64,000 nucleotides of DNA, taken from contig NZ_CP043568.1 of assembly GCF_014076415.1 (NCBI RefSeq), forward strand, positions 4,464,001-4,528,000, written 5' to 3'. A program made the position numbers and the translations under genes. Positions 1-8,246 of the stretch are shown here, piece after piece. The notes below the pieces were generated by a model that ran no database searches, had not been told where the DNA came from, and saw only the letters and a list, made by a program, of their open reading frames with translations. This stretch comes from Comamonas testosteroni (lineage in GTDB: Bacteria; Pseudomonadota; Gammaproteobacteria; Burkholderiales; Burkholderiaceae_C). Numbering within the stretch: position 1 is the first letter of the stretch; each line of letters starts with the position of its first letter.

Positions 1-1265
1 TGCTCCGCCACCTGCGCGGCGGTCACGTCGCCAGGGCGGCCGCCCCAGGTCTGACGCATGTAGTTGACCAGATCGGCCATCTCCTCGTTGCTGAGCTTGT
101 CGGCATAGCCGGGCATGGTCTGCATGCGTTCGCCATGGGCCAGGTCACGCTCGTGCACGCCTTCGCGGATCACGCGGATCAGGTTGATAGGCGTGGGGAA
201 CATGGCCGTGGTGTTGGTGCTCATGGGCACCGACGAATGCGGCTGGCCCTGGCCCTGCGCACCGTGGCAGCCCGCGCACAGGCCCAGGTACATGTTCTCG
301 CCCTTGACGCTGGTCTGCCCCTCGGCAGCCTTGAGCTTGGGCCCGGGCATCTCGCGGTTCTGGGTCAGATAGGCGGCCATGGCGCGCACATCGGCCTCCG
401 CCATGCGCGAGGTGGAATGCTCGAGCACCGAGGACATGCGGAAAGTCATCACTCCTTGCGGCGACAGTCCGGTACGGAAGAACTTGACCAGATCGTCCTT
501 GGTCCAGCCGCGCTCGCTCAGGGCATCGGGGGTCAGCGCCGGAGCGTAGGAACCTTCGATGGTGTTGCCCTCGAGATAGCGCGAGCCATCCATGGCGAAG
601 GTGGCCTTGGTGCGCGGGCTGTGGCATTCGGCACAGTGGCCCAGCACATCCACCAGATACTTGCCGCGCACCAGTTCGTCCACCGACATGTCGAACTCCT
701 TGGCTGCGGGGCGATTGAGCGCATTCCACATGGCAACGGCAGGACGGATGCTGAACGGGAAGCCCATCTCGCTGGGCTTGTTGGCGACCTCCACGGCCGG
801 CTGCTTCATCAGCCACACCCAGAGCGCATCGACATCGGCACGCGTGATCTGGTGGTAGCTGGCATACGGCATGGCCGGATACAGGTTTTTGCGCCCTGGC
901 GCCATGCCGGCAGCCACTGCCCGGTACAGATCATCGGCCGTCCAGCCGCCGATGCCGTGCTTCTTGGAAGGCGAGATATTGCTGCCGTAAAGCGTTCCCA
1001 TGGGAGTGACCATGGGCACACCGCCCGCCAGCTCCGCACCCGTGACCGGAGAGCTGTGACAGGCCGCGCAGTCACCGGCGCGGAACACCTGCTCGCCACG
1101 CTTGTACAGCGCATCGAACTCCTGCGGACCCAGTTTGGCAAAGTCCACCGTGGCCGGCGGGACGTCGCCGCTTGCGCTGCCGTACAGATACATGCACATG
1201 CCCCCGGCCACGAGCACGCCCAGCACGGCGGCTGCGCCCAGGCCCTTGATCCAGGTCTTAGCCAT
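1..1265 (-). CDS. Triheme cytochrome c, electron-accepting subunit of a molybdenum hydroxylase (partial at left edge)
   Basis: The reading frame is open from an ATG at 1265 to the edge of the window, so the C-terminus is missing. An N-terminal hydrophobic segment follows MAKTWIKG, giving a signal anchor. Three c-type heme motifs are readable: CAACH, CAECH and CAGCH, spaced as in the triple-cytochrome subunits of alcohol/aldehyde dehydrogenases and nicotinate-dehydrogenase-type enzymes. In that family the subunit takes electrons from the molybdenum and iron-sulfur subunits and passes them to the respiratory chain in the periplasm. The start overlaps the end of the 2Fe-2S gene by 8 bp, so the genes are translationally coupled in one leftward operon. 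The substrate cannot be read from the sequence. Confidence 0.9.
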   Translation of the reverse strand, partial: MAKTWIKGLGAAAVLGVLVAGGMCMYLYGSASGDVPPATVDFAKLGPQEFDALYKRGEQVFRAGDCAACHSSPVTGAELAGGVPMVTPMGTLYGSNISPSKKHGIGGWTADDLYRAVAAGMAPGRKNLYPAMPYASYHQITRADVDALWVWLMKQPAVEVANKPSEMGFPFSIRPAVAMWNALNRPAAKEFDMSVDELVRGKYLVDVLGHCAECHSPRTKATFAMDGSRYLEGNTIEGSYAPALTPDALSERGWTKDDLVKFFRTGLSPQGVMTFRMSSVLEHSTSRMAEADVRAMAAYLTQNREMPGPKLKAAEGQTSVKGENMYLGLCAGCHGAQGQGQPHSSVPMSTNTTAMFPTPINLIRVIREGVHERDLAHGERMQTMPGYADKLSNEEMADLVNYMRQTWGGRPGDVTAAQVAE

Positions 1266-1827
1266 TGTTCACGACCTCCTTGCTGCGCTTGCCCGTGGTC
1301 AGGCCCGGCGTCTTCAGGATCACGTCGCGCACGGCGTTGTAGTAGCGCACATAGCCGGTGCAACGGCAGATATGGGGCTCCAGTTGCTCCTCGATCGCCT
1401 TTTCCACCTCATCGGCGGGCACGGGGTGCTTCTGGAGCTTTTCCACCAGCACGGTGGCCGAGTTCACGAAACCGGGCGTGCAGTAGCCACACTGGAAGGA
1501 GTAGTGCTCGAGAAAGGCCTTCTGCACCAGCGAGGGATGGACCACGCCCTTGTCGTCCACCGAGGCAATGCCTTCCACGGTACGAATGGTCTTGCCGTTG
1601 AGCCAGGTCACGCCGGTCACGCAGGCGGGCACGGTGATCGAGCCTTTTTCAGGGTCGTCGACGATGATGGTGCAGGCGCGGCACACGCCCTGGCCGCAGC
1701 CCAGGCGCGTGCCGTTCATGCCCGCGTACTCCTGCAGGAACTCGATCATCATCAAGTCCTTGGGAACGTCGACGGGGCCTACCTGTTTGCGATTGATGGT
1801 GGCGGAGAATTGAATACGGTCCTGCAT
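1258..1827 (-). CDS. 2Fe-2S subunit of a xanthine-dehydrogenase-family hydroxylase (IorA-like)
   Basis: This 189-residue protein carries the two expected iron-sulfur domains. An N-terminal plant-type ferredoxin cluster (CGQGVCRAC) is followed by the helical [2Fe-2S]-binding domain with CGYCTPGF and CRCTGY. In xanthine oxidase-family enzymes these clusters relay electrons from the molybdopterin site, here presumably to the adjacent cytochrome c rather than to FAD, because no FAD subunit gene is seen nearby. The ATG at 1827 overlaps the stop of the molybdopterin subunit (TGATG), confirming start and coupling. No signal peptide is visible. In this family the small subunit is usually carried across the membrane with the Tat-signal subunit. 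Confidence 0.93.
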   Translation of the reverse strand: MQDRIQFSATINRKQVGPVDVPKDLMMIEFLQEYAGMNGTRLGCGQGVCRACTIIVDDPEKGSITVPACVTGVTWLNGKTIRTVEGIASVDDKGVVHPSLVQKAFLEHYSFQCGYCTPGFVNSATVLVEKLQKHPVPADEVEKAIEEQLEPHICRCTGYVRYYNAVRDVILKTPGLTTGKRSKEVVNNG

Positions 1828-4634
1828 CACAGTGCCTCTTTGATTTTGTCGGGGGTCACGGGGGTCGCATGAAAGCGCTTGCCCGTGGCATGGGCGATGG
1901 CGTTGACGCAGGCGGCGACCACCGGGATCATCACCACCTCGGCCATGCCCTTGGGCGGATCGGTGCGCGACAGCGGCGGCAGCACCACGCCCTCGGCCTT
2001 CCACACAGCCACTTCGCTGGCGCGCGGCACGTGGTAGCGATTCAGGTTCCACTGGCCGTTGCCGGGGCCGGTCTCGTGGCGCGGCAGGTCTTCGTACAGT
2101 GCATGGCCAATACCCATGGCCACACCGCCCTGGATCTGGCCGGAGACCAGCTCGGGCACGATCTGCGTGCCACATTCCAGCCAGGTCTTGTGCGAGAGGA
2201 GGTTCACCTTGCCCGTGCCCGGGGACACGGACAGCTCCACCATGGTGGCGCAGGGCGCGTAGTACACCGTGCCCGCATTGGTGCGCTGCACCGGCGGGTA
2301 ATAGACCCTGTCGCGTGCGATGAAGGCATAGCCGCCGGATTTCATCGCGGCCTTCCTAGCCTCGCTCGCACCCTTGCCGTACTGCACGGACAGGGCGTCG
2401 ATCATGGCCTGGAACTTCCTGCCCTCGACCGTGAAGTCGGCCTTGGCCCAGGCCCAGCGATTGAAGGCGTGCACGCAGACGCCGGTCACGATGCCCAACT
2501 CGTGTGCGCGGGCAGCCAGGCGCTCCAGGCTCAGCGGCTCCAGGCCCTCGGCCACGAGCATGCGTTCACGCCACTCCAGCATGTCTTCGGTGACGGTGCT
2601 GGGCAGCATCTGCCCCCCACCCTCCTTGCCGGACCAGATTGACTGGGCCGCAGGCCACAGGCAGAGCTTGAGCAGCAGTTGCGCCGCCTGTTGCGTGGCG
2701 TGGCGGAAGTAGTAGGCCGAGTTCGATGCCGATACCGGCGACACCAGGCGCGGTGTCCAGGTCGGATCCCGCGCCAGCTCGTCCTCCTTGGCCTGGGGCG
2801 TGGTGTAAGGCTCGTCCTTGGTATGCAGCGGCAGGTTGTCCCAGTGGTTCACCGCGAAGTCCACGTCGTCCGCCGGGCGCCCCAGGAAGGGCTCGACCGC
2901 CACCAGCTGCGCCGTGGTGCTGCCGGTACCGATCTCGGTGGCGATGTGACGCATCTTGATGCGGCCCTCGGGCGTGATCTCCAGCTGCGCGATCGAGGCC
3001 TCCGCCCCCGTGCCGAAGTCCTTTTGCACGGCACCGAAGCCTATGCCGTAGCGCAGGCCGGGGTTGGCCGCCTCGAAGTCGGCCTTGCGCTTGGCGCGCT
3101 CGATCCACATCGGGTCCTTGGCGGCCATGTCCAGGATCTCGCCTATGCGCAGATGACCCGAGGGCGAGGCACCCTGGGTGTTCTTCATGCTGCTCTTGAG
3201 CACATTGCGCCGGCGCAGCTCGATGGCGTCCAGGCCGATCTCCTGGGCGATCTCATCGACCAGCATCTCGGTATAGGCCATGGATTGCACCGTGCCGTAG
3301 CCGCGCATGGAGCCGGCCGTAACGCCGATGGAGGGGTAGACCTCGGTCGACAGGTCGCTCTCGGGGAAGTAGTAAATGGATTGCGCCGCCGTCACCGCCA
3401 CCGTGCCCACCGAGGGGCTGAAGTTGGTCACGCCGCCGCCATCGCCCACCATGTGGCAGGTCAGCGCGTGGAACTTGCCGTCCTTGTCCACCGAGATCGC
3501 TGTCTCCACGTCGAAGGGATGGCGCTTGAGGGCGAACTGGAAATGCTTCCAGCGGTCCAGCGCCAGCCGCACCGGACGGCCCTGGGCGTACAGCGACGCC
3601 AGTGCCACGTAGAACGGGAAGGGATGGTGCTCCTTCTGGCCGTAGCCCACGGTGTAGGAGCTGATGTAGTCGAGCTGGTTCAGCGGCAGCTTGCTGTCCT
3701 TGAGCATGTGCATCACATGCTCGGCCGTGCCGTAGGGCGCCTGGCTCGCGGCGACCATGTGCAGTGCACCGCTGCCCTGCTCATACCAGGCCAGGCCGTT
3801 TTCCATTTCCATGGCCACATGCTCGATGGACTGGCTGTAGTACTTGCGTGCAAACGCGCGCAAGCCGTCCTTGGGCTGTTTCATCTCGGCCTGGATACGG
3901 GCCGACTCGCCCATCAGCGCACCGAAGGCGGGGTGGCTGCTGTCGGGCCAGTGCACGCCTTTTTCATCGAGCTGAGGCCAGATGACGGTGTTCTTCATGG
4001 GCGAGAACCTGTCCTCGCCATAGCCGTCCTCGCCTTGCACGCGTACATAGCGCGCGGCCACATAGGGTGCGCGCGGCGGCTGGGCAGCCTCGGCTCCGAA
4101 GCGGAAGATCGCGTCATTGAAGCGCAGGCGCTGGTTGGCCACGCGGAACTTCTCGTAGTCGTGCCAGATGGCCACGGCCACCGGGTGGCCCAGCATGGGC
4201 GAAACCTGGCCCTTCCTGACGAAGAACTCGCCGTAGAAGCCCGGCTCGGGCATTCCTACCCCGTCGGCGGCGAGGGACTCGGCGTCGATCAGCACATCGG
4301 GCTGGTAGTCGCTGCCCAGCACCGACAGATCCAGGCCTTCGTAGATGCGGTCGGCGCGCGGGATATGAATGGTCAGCGCGTGCGACTGCTGCGCGGGCCA
4401 GCCCTGCATGTCTCTGGCGCGCAGGTCGATGGCAAAGACCTTCTGCCCGGTGACCTTGGCCATGCCGTCGCGGCGGTAGTTGAGCGTGTTGCCATTGATC
4501 CAGTGGGTCTCCTGACCGCTGGCGGGCGTTATCAATTCCGCAAGCGCGTCTTTGACCGGGCGCACACTCGCAATCACGCCCATGGCGGCGGCAGCCTTCA
4601 GAAAACTGCGCCGATTCAAGTCCAGTTTGGACAC
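1827..4634 (-). CDS. Molybdopterin-binding large subunit, Tat-exported aldehyde/isoquinoline oxidoreductase type (IorB-like)
   Basis: A 935-residue molybdenum hydroxylase large subunit of the xanthine dehydrogenase superfamily. A GTG start at 4634 is preferred over longer frames because AAGGAG lies just upstream and it places a twin-arginine signal (NRRSFLKAAAA) at the N-terminus. The enzyme is therefore probably folded with cofactor and exported to the periplasm. Gly-rich cofactor segments (e.g. MRGYGTVQSMA, GGVAMGIGHALYE) and the typical C-terminal helix (IAHATGKRFHATPVTP) are visible. Family members hydroxylate N-heterocycles or aldehydes using water as oxygen donor. First gene of the operon with the 2Fe-2S and cytochrome genes. 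The precise substrate is unknown. Confidence 0.9.
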   Translation of the reverse strand: MSKLDLNRRSFLKAAAAMGVIASVRPVKDALAELITPASGQETHWINGNTLNYRRDGMAKVTGQKVFAIDLRARDMQGWPAQQSHALTIHIPRADRIYEGLDLSVLGSDYQPDVLIDAESLAADGVGMPEPGFYGEFFVRKGQVSPMLGHPVAVAIWHDYEKFRVANQRLRFNDAIFRFGAEAAQPPRAPYVAARYVRVQGEDGYGEDRFSPMKNTVIWPQLDEKGVHWPDSSHPAFGALMGESARIQAEMKQPKDGLRAFARKYYSQSIEHVAMEMENGLAWYEQGSGALHMVAASQAPYGTAEHVMHMLKDSKLPLNQLDYISSYTVGYGQKEHHPFPFYVALASLYAQGRPVRLALDRWKHFQFALKRHPFDVETAISVDKDGKFHALTCHMVGDGGGVTNFSPSVGTVAVTAAQSIYYFPESDLSTEVYPSIGVTAGSMRGYGTVQSMAYTEMLVDEIAQEIGLDAIELRRRNVLKSSMKNTQGASPSGHLRIGEILDMAAKDPMWIERAKRKADFEAANPGLRYGIGFGAVQKDFGTGAEASIAQLEITPEGRIKMRHIATEIGTGSTTAQLVAVEPFLGRPADDVDFAVNHWDNLPLHTKDEPYTTPQAKEDELARDPTWTPRLVSPVSASNSAYYFRHATQQAAQLLLKLCLWPAAQSIWSGKEGGGQMLPSTVTEDMLEWRERMLVAEGLEPLSLERLAARAHELGIVTGVCVHAFNRWAWAKADFTVEGRKFQAMIDALSVQYGKGASEARKAAMKSGGYAFIARDRVYYPPVQRTNAGTVYYAPCATMVELSVSPGTGKVNLLSHKTWLECGTQIVPELVSGQIQGGVAMGIGHALYEDLPRHETGPGNGQWNLNRYHVPRASEVAVWKAEGVVLPPLSRTDPPKGMAEVVMIPVVAACVNAIAHATGKRFHATPVTPDKIKEAL

Positions 4635-5155
4635 GGTTCCAACTCCTTGCTGCAATGCGCACAGCAACAACAAGGACTGGCGTGGGCACATCGCTAGATG
4701 ACTATGTATTCCCGAACGTTGTATGCGTCCAAGAGTCAAAAAGCAGGTGATAACGGCTGCAGTTGTTGTCGGCATTTCTGCCCACATATCGCCAGCCTTG
4801 GCCGTCCGCCACGCTTTGGTCTTTTAAAAGACTAAGAGGCGCGGAGTATAGAAACAGCGGCTTGCATGATTTTTCGCCGCCTAAATTCACAAGTTAAATA
4901 CTCGGAAAATTGATGTTCATCAATGCCAACTTCCTTCATTGATGCTTGTCGTGCAAAACGGCATGCGCCCACTTCGCTCTGTACAGGATGCTCGAGAACC
5001 TTGTAGAAGCCAGAGCTTTTTGGCTCGGGCATTCAGCTTTTTTGAATCGAGCCCTCAATCCTGCTGAACCTTTTTGCATTCCCCGCTTCATACACTGCAT
5101 ATCAATTTCAGCAGGCCCCAGCGCCCGCAACCCGCACTTTCTGATTGCAGTTTCC
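4635..5155. promoter_or_regulatory. Divergent intergenic region of the hydroxylase operon and cytochrome b561
   Basis: No convincing gene is seen here. It must hold the leftward promoter of the molybdenum hydroxylase operon and the rightward promoter of the b561 gene. A perfect 14-bp palindrome, GTCTTTTAAAAGAC, lies at 4819-4832 and is a plausible operator or -10 region element. The stretch is more AT-rich than its flanks. Longer frames extend into it from both sides but lack ribosome binding sites and family similarity. Confidence 0.5.
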
Positions 5156-5704
5156 ATGAATTCAAGCCCCCGCTATACCGGTACCGCCATCGCCCTGCAC
5201 TGGGTTCTGGCCCTGGCACTGATAGGCATCTTCGCCTTTGGCCTCTATATGACGGGGCTGCCTTTCTCGCCCACACGCCTCAAGTACTTCAACTGGCACA
5301 AATGGGCCGGCATGACGATTCTGATCCTGTCCGTGCTGCGCCTGGTCTGGCGTGTCACCCACCGGCCGCCGGAGCTGCCCGAAGCCGTCACCCGCACCAT
5401 GCCCGCCTGGCAACGCGTAGCCCACCATGGCGTGCATCACCTGATGTATGCGCTGTTTTTTGCCATCCCGCTGGTGGGCTGGATGTACAGCTCGGCAGCA
5501 GGCTTTCCCATCGTGCTGTTCGGTCAATTGCCTCTGCCCGACCTGGTGAGCAAGAGCCCCGAACTGGCCGAAGCGCTCAAGCCCTGGCATGGCTATCTGG
5601 CCTATGCGCTGGCGGCTCTGGTGGTGATGCATATCGCAGCCGTCATCAAGCATCAGATCATTGACCGCGACGGACTGCTGTCACGCATGATTCCGGGGAA
5701 ATAG
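5156..5704 (+). CDS. Cytochrome b561 (CybB-type)
   Basis: A 182-residue four-helix membrane cytochrome b. Hydrophobic spans cover roughly residues 12-32, 48-66, 88-108 and 145-165. Histidines expected to ligate two b hemes sit in ALHWVL, NWHKWAG, HHLMYALF and VVMHIAAVIKHQ. Family members move electrons between quinol and periplasmic partners; E. coli CybB is a superoxide:ubiquinone oxidoreductase. The ATG at 5156 starts the conserved RYTGTAIALHW segment; upstream in-frame residues have no family character. It is followed by two YceI genes, a pairing often seen in proteobacteria, which suggests a shared role in periplasmic quinone or redox chemistry (inference). Confidence 0.92.
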   Translation: MNSSPRYTGTAIALHWVLALALIGIFAFGLYMTGLPFSPTRLKYFNWHKWAGMTILILSVLRLVWRVTHRPPELPEAVTRTMPAWQRVAHHGVHHLMYALFFAIPLVGWMYSSAAGFPIVLFGQLPLPDLVSKSPELAEALKPWHGYLAYALAALVVMHIAAVIKHQIIDRDGLLSRMIPGK

Positions 5705-5837
5705 TCCCCCCTGAGCGGCCCCGCCGCTTCCCCAGGGGACGACAGCTTTGCTGCGCGGCGGCGCTTGCTCGCTGTCTCGCACCTTCAAGGCGCACCGGTT
5801 TTTGAGTTTTTTGTATGTTCATCACAAGGAGTTTTTG
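5705..5837. repeat. GC-rich interspersed intergenic repeat, copy 1
   Basis: The spacer between b561 and yceI contains a CTTCCCC...GGGGACGACAGC...GCTGCGCGGCGG segment that can fold into a hairpin. A second, longer relative lies at about 7910-8035 downstream of the VOC gene. Similar elements are common between genes in Comamonadaceae as I remember them. No coding signal is seen. The yceI RBS (AAGGAG) lies at its right end. Confidence 0.6.
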
Positions 5838-6401
5838 ATGAAAGTCCTTTTTTCCTCCGCACTGATCGCCACCGCCTTCATGGGCACTGCTGCCCAGGCG
5901 GCTCAAGCCCTGGTGCCTGCGCAGAGCGCCGTCAACTTTGAAGCCAAGCAGATGGGCGTGCCGCTCAAGGGGCACTTCAAGAAGTTCGACGCCCAGATTG
6001 CCTTCGACGCCGCCAAGCCTGAGAGCAGCAAGATCCATTTCACCGTCGATACCGGCAGCGCCACCATGGGTGCCAAGGAAACCGATGCCGAACTGCCCAA
6101 GGCAGACTGGTTCAACGTTGCCAGATTCCCTCAGGCCACCTTTGACTCCAGCGCCGTCAAGGCTCTGGGAGGTGGCAAGTTCCAGGTAGACGGCACGCTG
6201 ACCATCAAGGGCAATGCACAGAAGGTGAGCCTGCCCGTGACGCTGACCCAGTCCGGCGCCACCACCACGGCCGCTGGCACGCTGGCGCTCAAGCGCCTGA
6301 ACTTCAAGATCGGCGACGGTGACTGGAAGGACACCTCCATGGTGGCCGACGAGGTCAATGTGCAATTCAAGCTGGCTCTGACCGGCGTCGGTAAGCTCTA
6401 A
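5838..6401 (+). CDS. YceI family periplasmic lipid-binding protein, copy 1
   Basis: This 187-residue protein begins with a clear Sec signal peptide (MKVLFSSALIATAFMGTAAQAA, cleaved after AQA). The mature part has the YceI pattern: LVPAQSAVNFEAKQMGVPLKG near the start, then a central region with WFNVARFPQATFDS, and a final VNVQFKLALTG strand. YceI proteins are eight-stranded antiparallel barrels that bind polyisoprenoid lipids such as ubiquinone precursors in the periplasm. It lies directly after cytochrome b561 and 82 bp before a second YceI gene, with a good Shine-Dalgarno (AAGGAG). The two copies are divergent paralogues. Confidence 0.93.
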   Translation: MKVLFSSALIATAFMGTAAQAAQALVPAQSAVNFEAKQMGVPLKGHFKKFDAQIAFDAAKPESSKIHFTVDTGSATMGAKETDAELPKADWFNVARFPQATFDSSAVKALGGGKFQVDGTLTIKGNAQKVSLPVTLTQSGATTTAAGTLALKRLNFKIGDGDWKDTSMVADEVNVQFKLALTGVGKL

Positions 6402-6483
6402 GCGTTTTTCGGCTCCAGCCCTTGATAGTCAATCGCTGGTAGCTCATGTTTTGATAGTTCCAATCCCTGAAGGAGTATTCACC

Positions 6484-7059
6484 ATGCGTTCCACCCTGTT
6501 CGCCCTGGCCGCTGCGTCCCTGTTTGCCACTGCTGCCCAGGCAGCACCTGCCACTTACGCCATCGACCCCACACACACTTTCGCGACTTTCGAGATCGAT
6601 CACTTTGGCGCCTCGACCAACCGTGCCCGCTTTGACAAGAAGAGCGGCAACGTGCAGTTCGACAAGGCAGGCAAGACCGGCAAGGTCGATGTCGAGCTGG
6701 ACATGACATCGGTGAACTCCGGCACCGCCGCTTTCAACAAGCATCTGCAAAGCGCCGACATCTTTGACGCCGAGAAATTCCCCAGCGCCAAGTTTGTCTC
6801 CGACAAATTTGTCTTCGACGGCGACAAGCTCAAGGAAGTGACCGGCCATCTGACGCTCAAGGGCAAGACCGGCCCCGTCACTCTCAAGGCCAACAAGTTC
6901 ACCTGCTACGAAAGCCCCATGCTGCAAAAGCGTGAAGTCTGCGGCGGCGACTTTGAAGCATCCATCGACCGTACCCAGTGGGGCGTGGACTACGGCATCC
7001 CCTATGGCTTCTCCAAGCAAGTGCGCCTGGTCATGCAGATCGAAGCCGTGAAGCAGTAA
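6484..7059 (+). CDS. YceI family periplasmic lipid-binding protein, copy 2
   Basis: A 191-residue YceI protein with signal peptide MRSTLFALAAASLFATAAQA and the diagnostic TYAIDPTHTFATFEIDHFG opening of the classical E. coli YceI type. The central SADIFDAEKFPSAKFVSDKF and the GVDYGIP segment near the C-terminus match the family. It is a closer match to canonical YceI than copy 1. Shine-Dalgarno GAAGGAG sits upstream of the ATG. GC-rich hairpins followed by a T-run at about 7090-7145 form a terminator after the gene, closing the b561-yceI-yceI unit. Confidence 0.95.
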   Translation: MRSTLFALAAASLFATAAQAAPATYAIDPTHTFATFEIDHFGASTNRARFDKKSGNVQFDKAGKTGKVDVELDMTSVNSGTAAFNKHLQSADIFDAEKFPSAKFVSDKFVFDGDKLKEVTGHLTLKGKTGPVTLKANKFTCYESPMLQKREVCGGDFEASIDRTQWGVDYGIPYGFSKQVRLVMQIEAVKQ

Positions 7060-7093
7060 TCCAGGTCCGTAAAGACTCTCGAGTGAAGCCCTT

Positions 7094-7146
7094 TGCGGGC
7101 TCTCTCTTTGGCCTGGTCCGTGCAAGCGGTCCGGGCTTTTTTGCGT
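7094..7146 (+). terminator. Rho-independent terminator after yceI copy 2
   Basis: GC-rich complementary segments (AGCCC...GGGCT, then a second GGTCCGTG/GCAAGCGGTCC arm) are followed by TTTTTT. Position and T-run suit termination of the rightward b561-yceI transcript. Confidence 0.6.
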
Positions 7147-7253
7147 CTGCGGCCTGCTTCAGACACAAATCCCTTTCATTAAAAAATTTACTTTAGGTTA
7201 ATCAATTACGAATAGTAGAATAAATCCACTCACACAATTGAAGGAGACATCGC

Positions 7254-7904
7254 ATGAGCCAAGCCGCCCCTACTCCGGTTTACTCCCAGCCCCGGCGCGC
7301 GGACATGAGCCAGCTGCCCGCACCTGCCGCCGTGCAGCAGCTGCACCACTACGCCTACAAGGCCAAGGATGCAGAAGAGACTCGTCACTTCTACGAGGAC
7401 ATTCTGGGCCTGCCGCTCTACCACATCATCCAGAGCGACTACGTCCCCTCCACGGGCGAGTACTGCCCTTACACCCATTTCTTCTTCCGCCTCAAGGACG
7501 GCTCCTTCATCGCCTTCTTCGACATCGGCGACGACGAAGCGGCCCTGCCCTCACCCAACACTCCGATCTGGATCAATCACATCTCCTTCCGTGTGGACTC
7601 CGTGCAGGAGCTGGAAAACACCAAGGCCCGCCTGCAGGCCTGCGGCGTGGAAGTGCTGGGCGTGACAGATCACCACATCTTCAAGAGCATCTACTTCTTC
7701 GACCCCAACGGCATTCGCCTGGAGCTGACGGCCCAGTTGGCCGACGAGCTGCAGATGCTCAAGGAAAGCAAGACCGCCCATGCACGCCTGGACGAGTGGA
7801 CGGCCCGCAAGCAGCAGTGGCGCAAGGAACGTGCCGAAGGCAAGTCCAGCGCTCCGCTCAAACCGCAGAACAACGACCGACCGGAGTTTGTTCCCACCAA
7901 GTAA
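7254..7904 (+). CDS. VOC-family (glyoxalase/dioxygenase superfamily) protein
   Basis: This 216-residue protein contains one VOC domain, about residues 22-155. It starts QLHHYAYKAKDAEETRHFYEDILGLPL and ends with the typical FFDPNGIRLELTAQL. Candidate metal ligands are the His in LHHYAY, a His in the middle (WINHISF) and the Glu in IRLELTA. Known members are glyoxalase I, extradiol dioxygenases and fosfomycin-resistance enzymes, so the reaction cannot be deduced. The C-terminal 50 residues are charged and helical. A strong RBS (GAAGGAG) and an AT-rich promoter region (7170-7235) precede it, and it appears to be transcribed alone. Confidence 0.85.
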   Translation: MSQAAPTPVYSQPRRADMSQLPAPAAVQQLHHYAYKAKDAEETRHFYEDILGLPLYHIIQSDYVPSTGEYCPYTHFFFRLKDGSFIAFFDIGDDEAALPSPNTPIWINHISFRVDSVQELENTKARLQACGVEVLGVTDHHIFKSIYFFDPNGIRLELTAQLADELQMLKESKTAHARLDEWTARKQQWRKERAEGKSSAPLKPQNNDRPEFVPTK

Positions 7905-8246
7905 GCTCCCCACTGAGGCGCCATGCCTAAGCGGCCTCGCGTCTTCCCCTCTGTGCTTGGCGGAGGGGGACGACAGCCTCGCTGCGGGGCGGTTGGGGCC
8001 GCCCCCAGGCCTTGCTTGCTGCCCCTTGGCTGGGGCATGCATATTCAAAGTGCAGCTAGCTCAATCGGTATCGGTTTTATAGCTGCAAGCGCCTGATAAA
8101 TAAGCGCAGAAGGGCGAAATAAGGCCTACCGCGCTCATCACTGGATCGGATCGCTAAAATCATTGGCAATCCGTCCTTATCTTTCATGCAGACGGCATCC
8201 CTTTTCAGGATGCCGTTTTCATTTCCAGAGTTCTTGTAACGCAGCC
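7905..8246 (+). repeat. Intergenic region with interspersed repeat copy 2 and a hairpin before valS
   Basis: No gene is seen. The left half (about 7910-8035) is the longer copy of the GC-rich CTTCCCC/GGGGGACGACAGC repeat also found at 5705-5765. The right half is AT-richer and should hold the valS promoter. An 8192-8215 hairpin (ACGGCATCC paired with GGATGCCGT) followed by TTTTC lies about 30 bp before the valS start, so it could be an upstream terminator or an attenuator in the valS leader. Confidence 0.55.

Noticed and set aside
135..1601. Long rightward frame over the cytochrome and 2Fe-2S genes
   Set aside because: It is antisense to heme- and iron-sulfur-motif genes and is an artefact of GC-rich codon bias.
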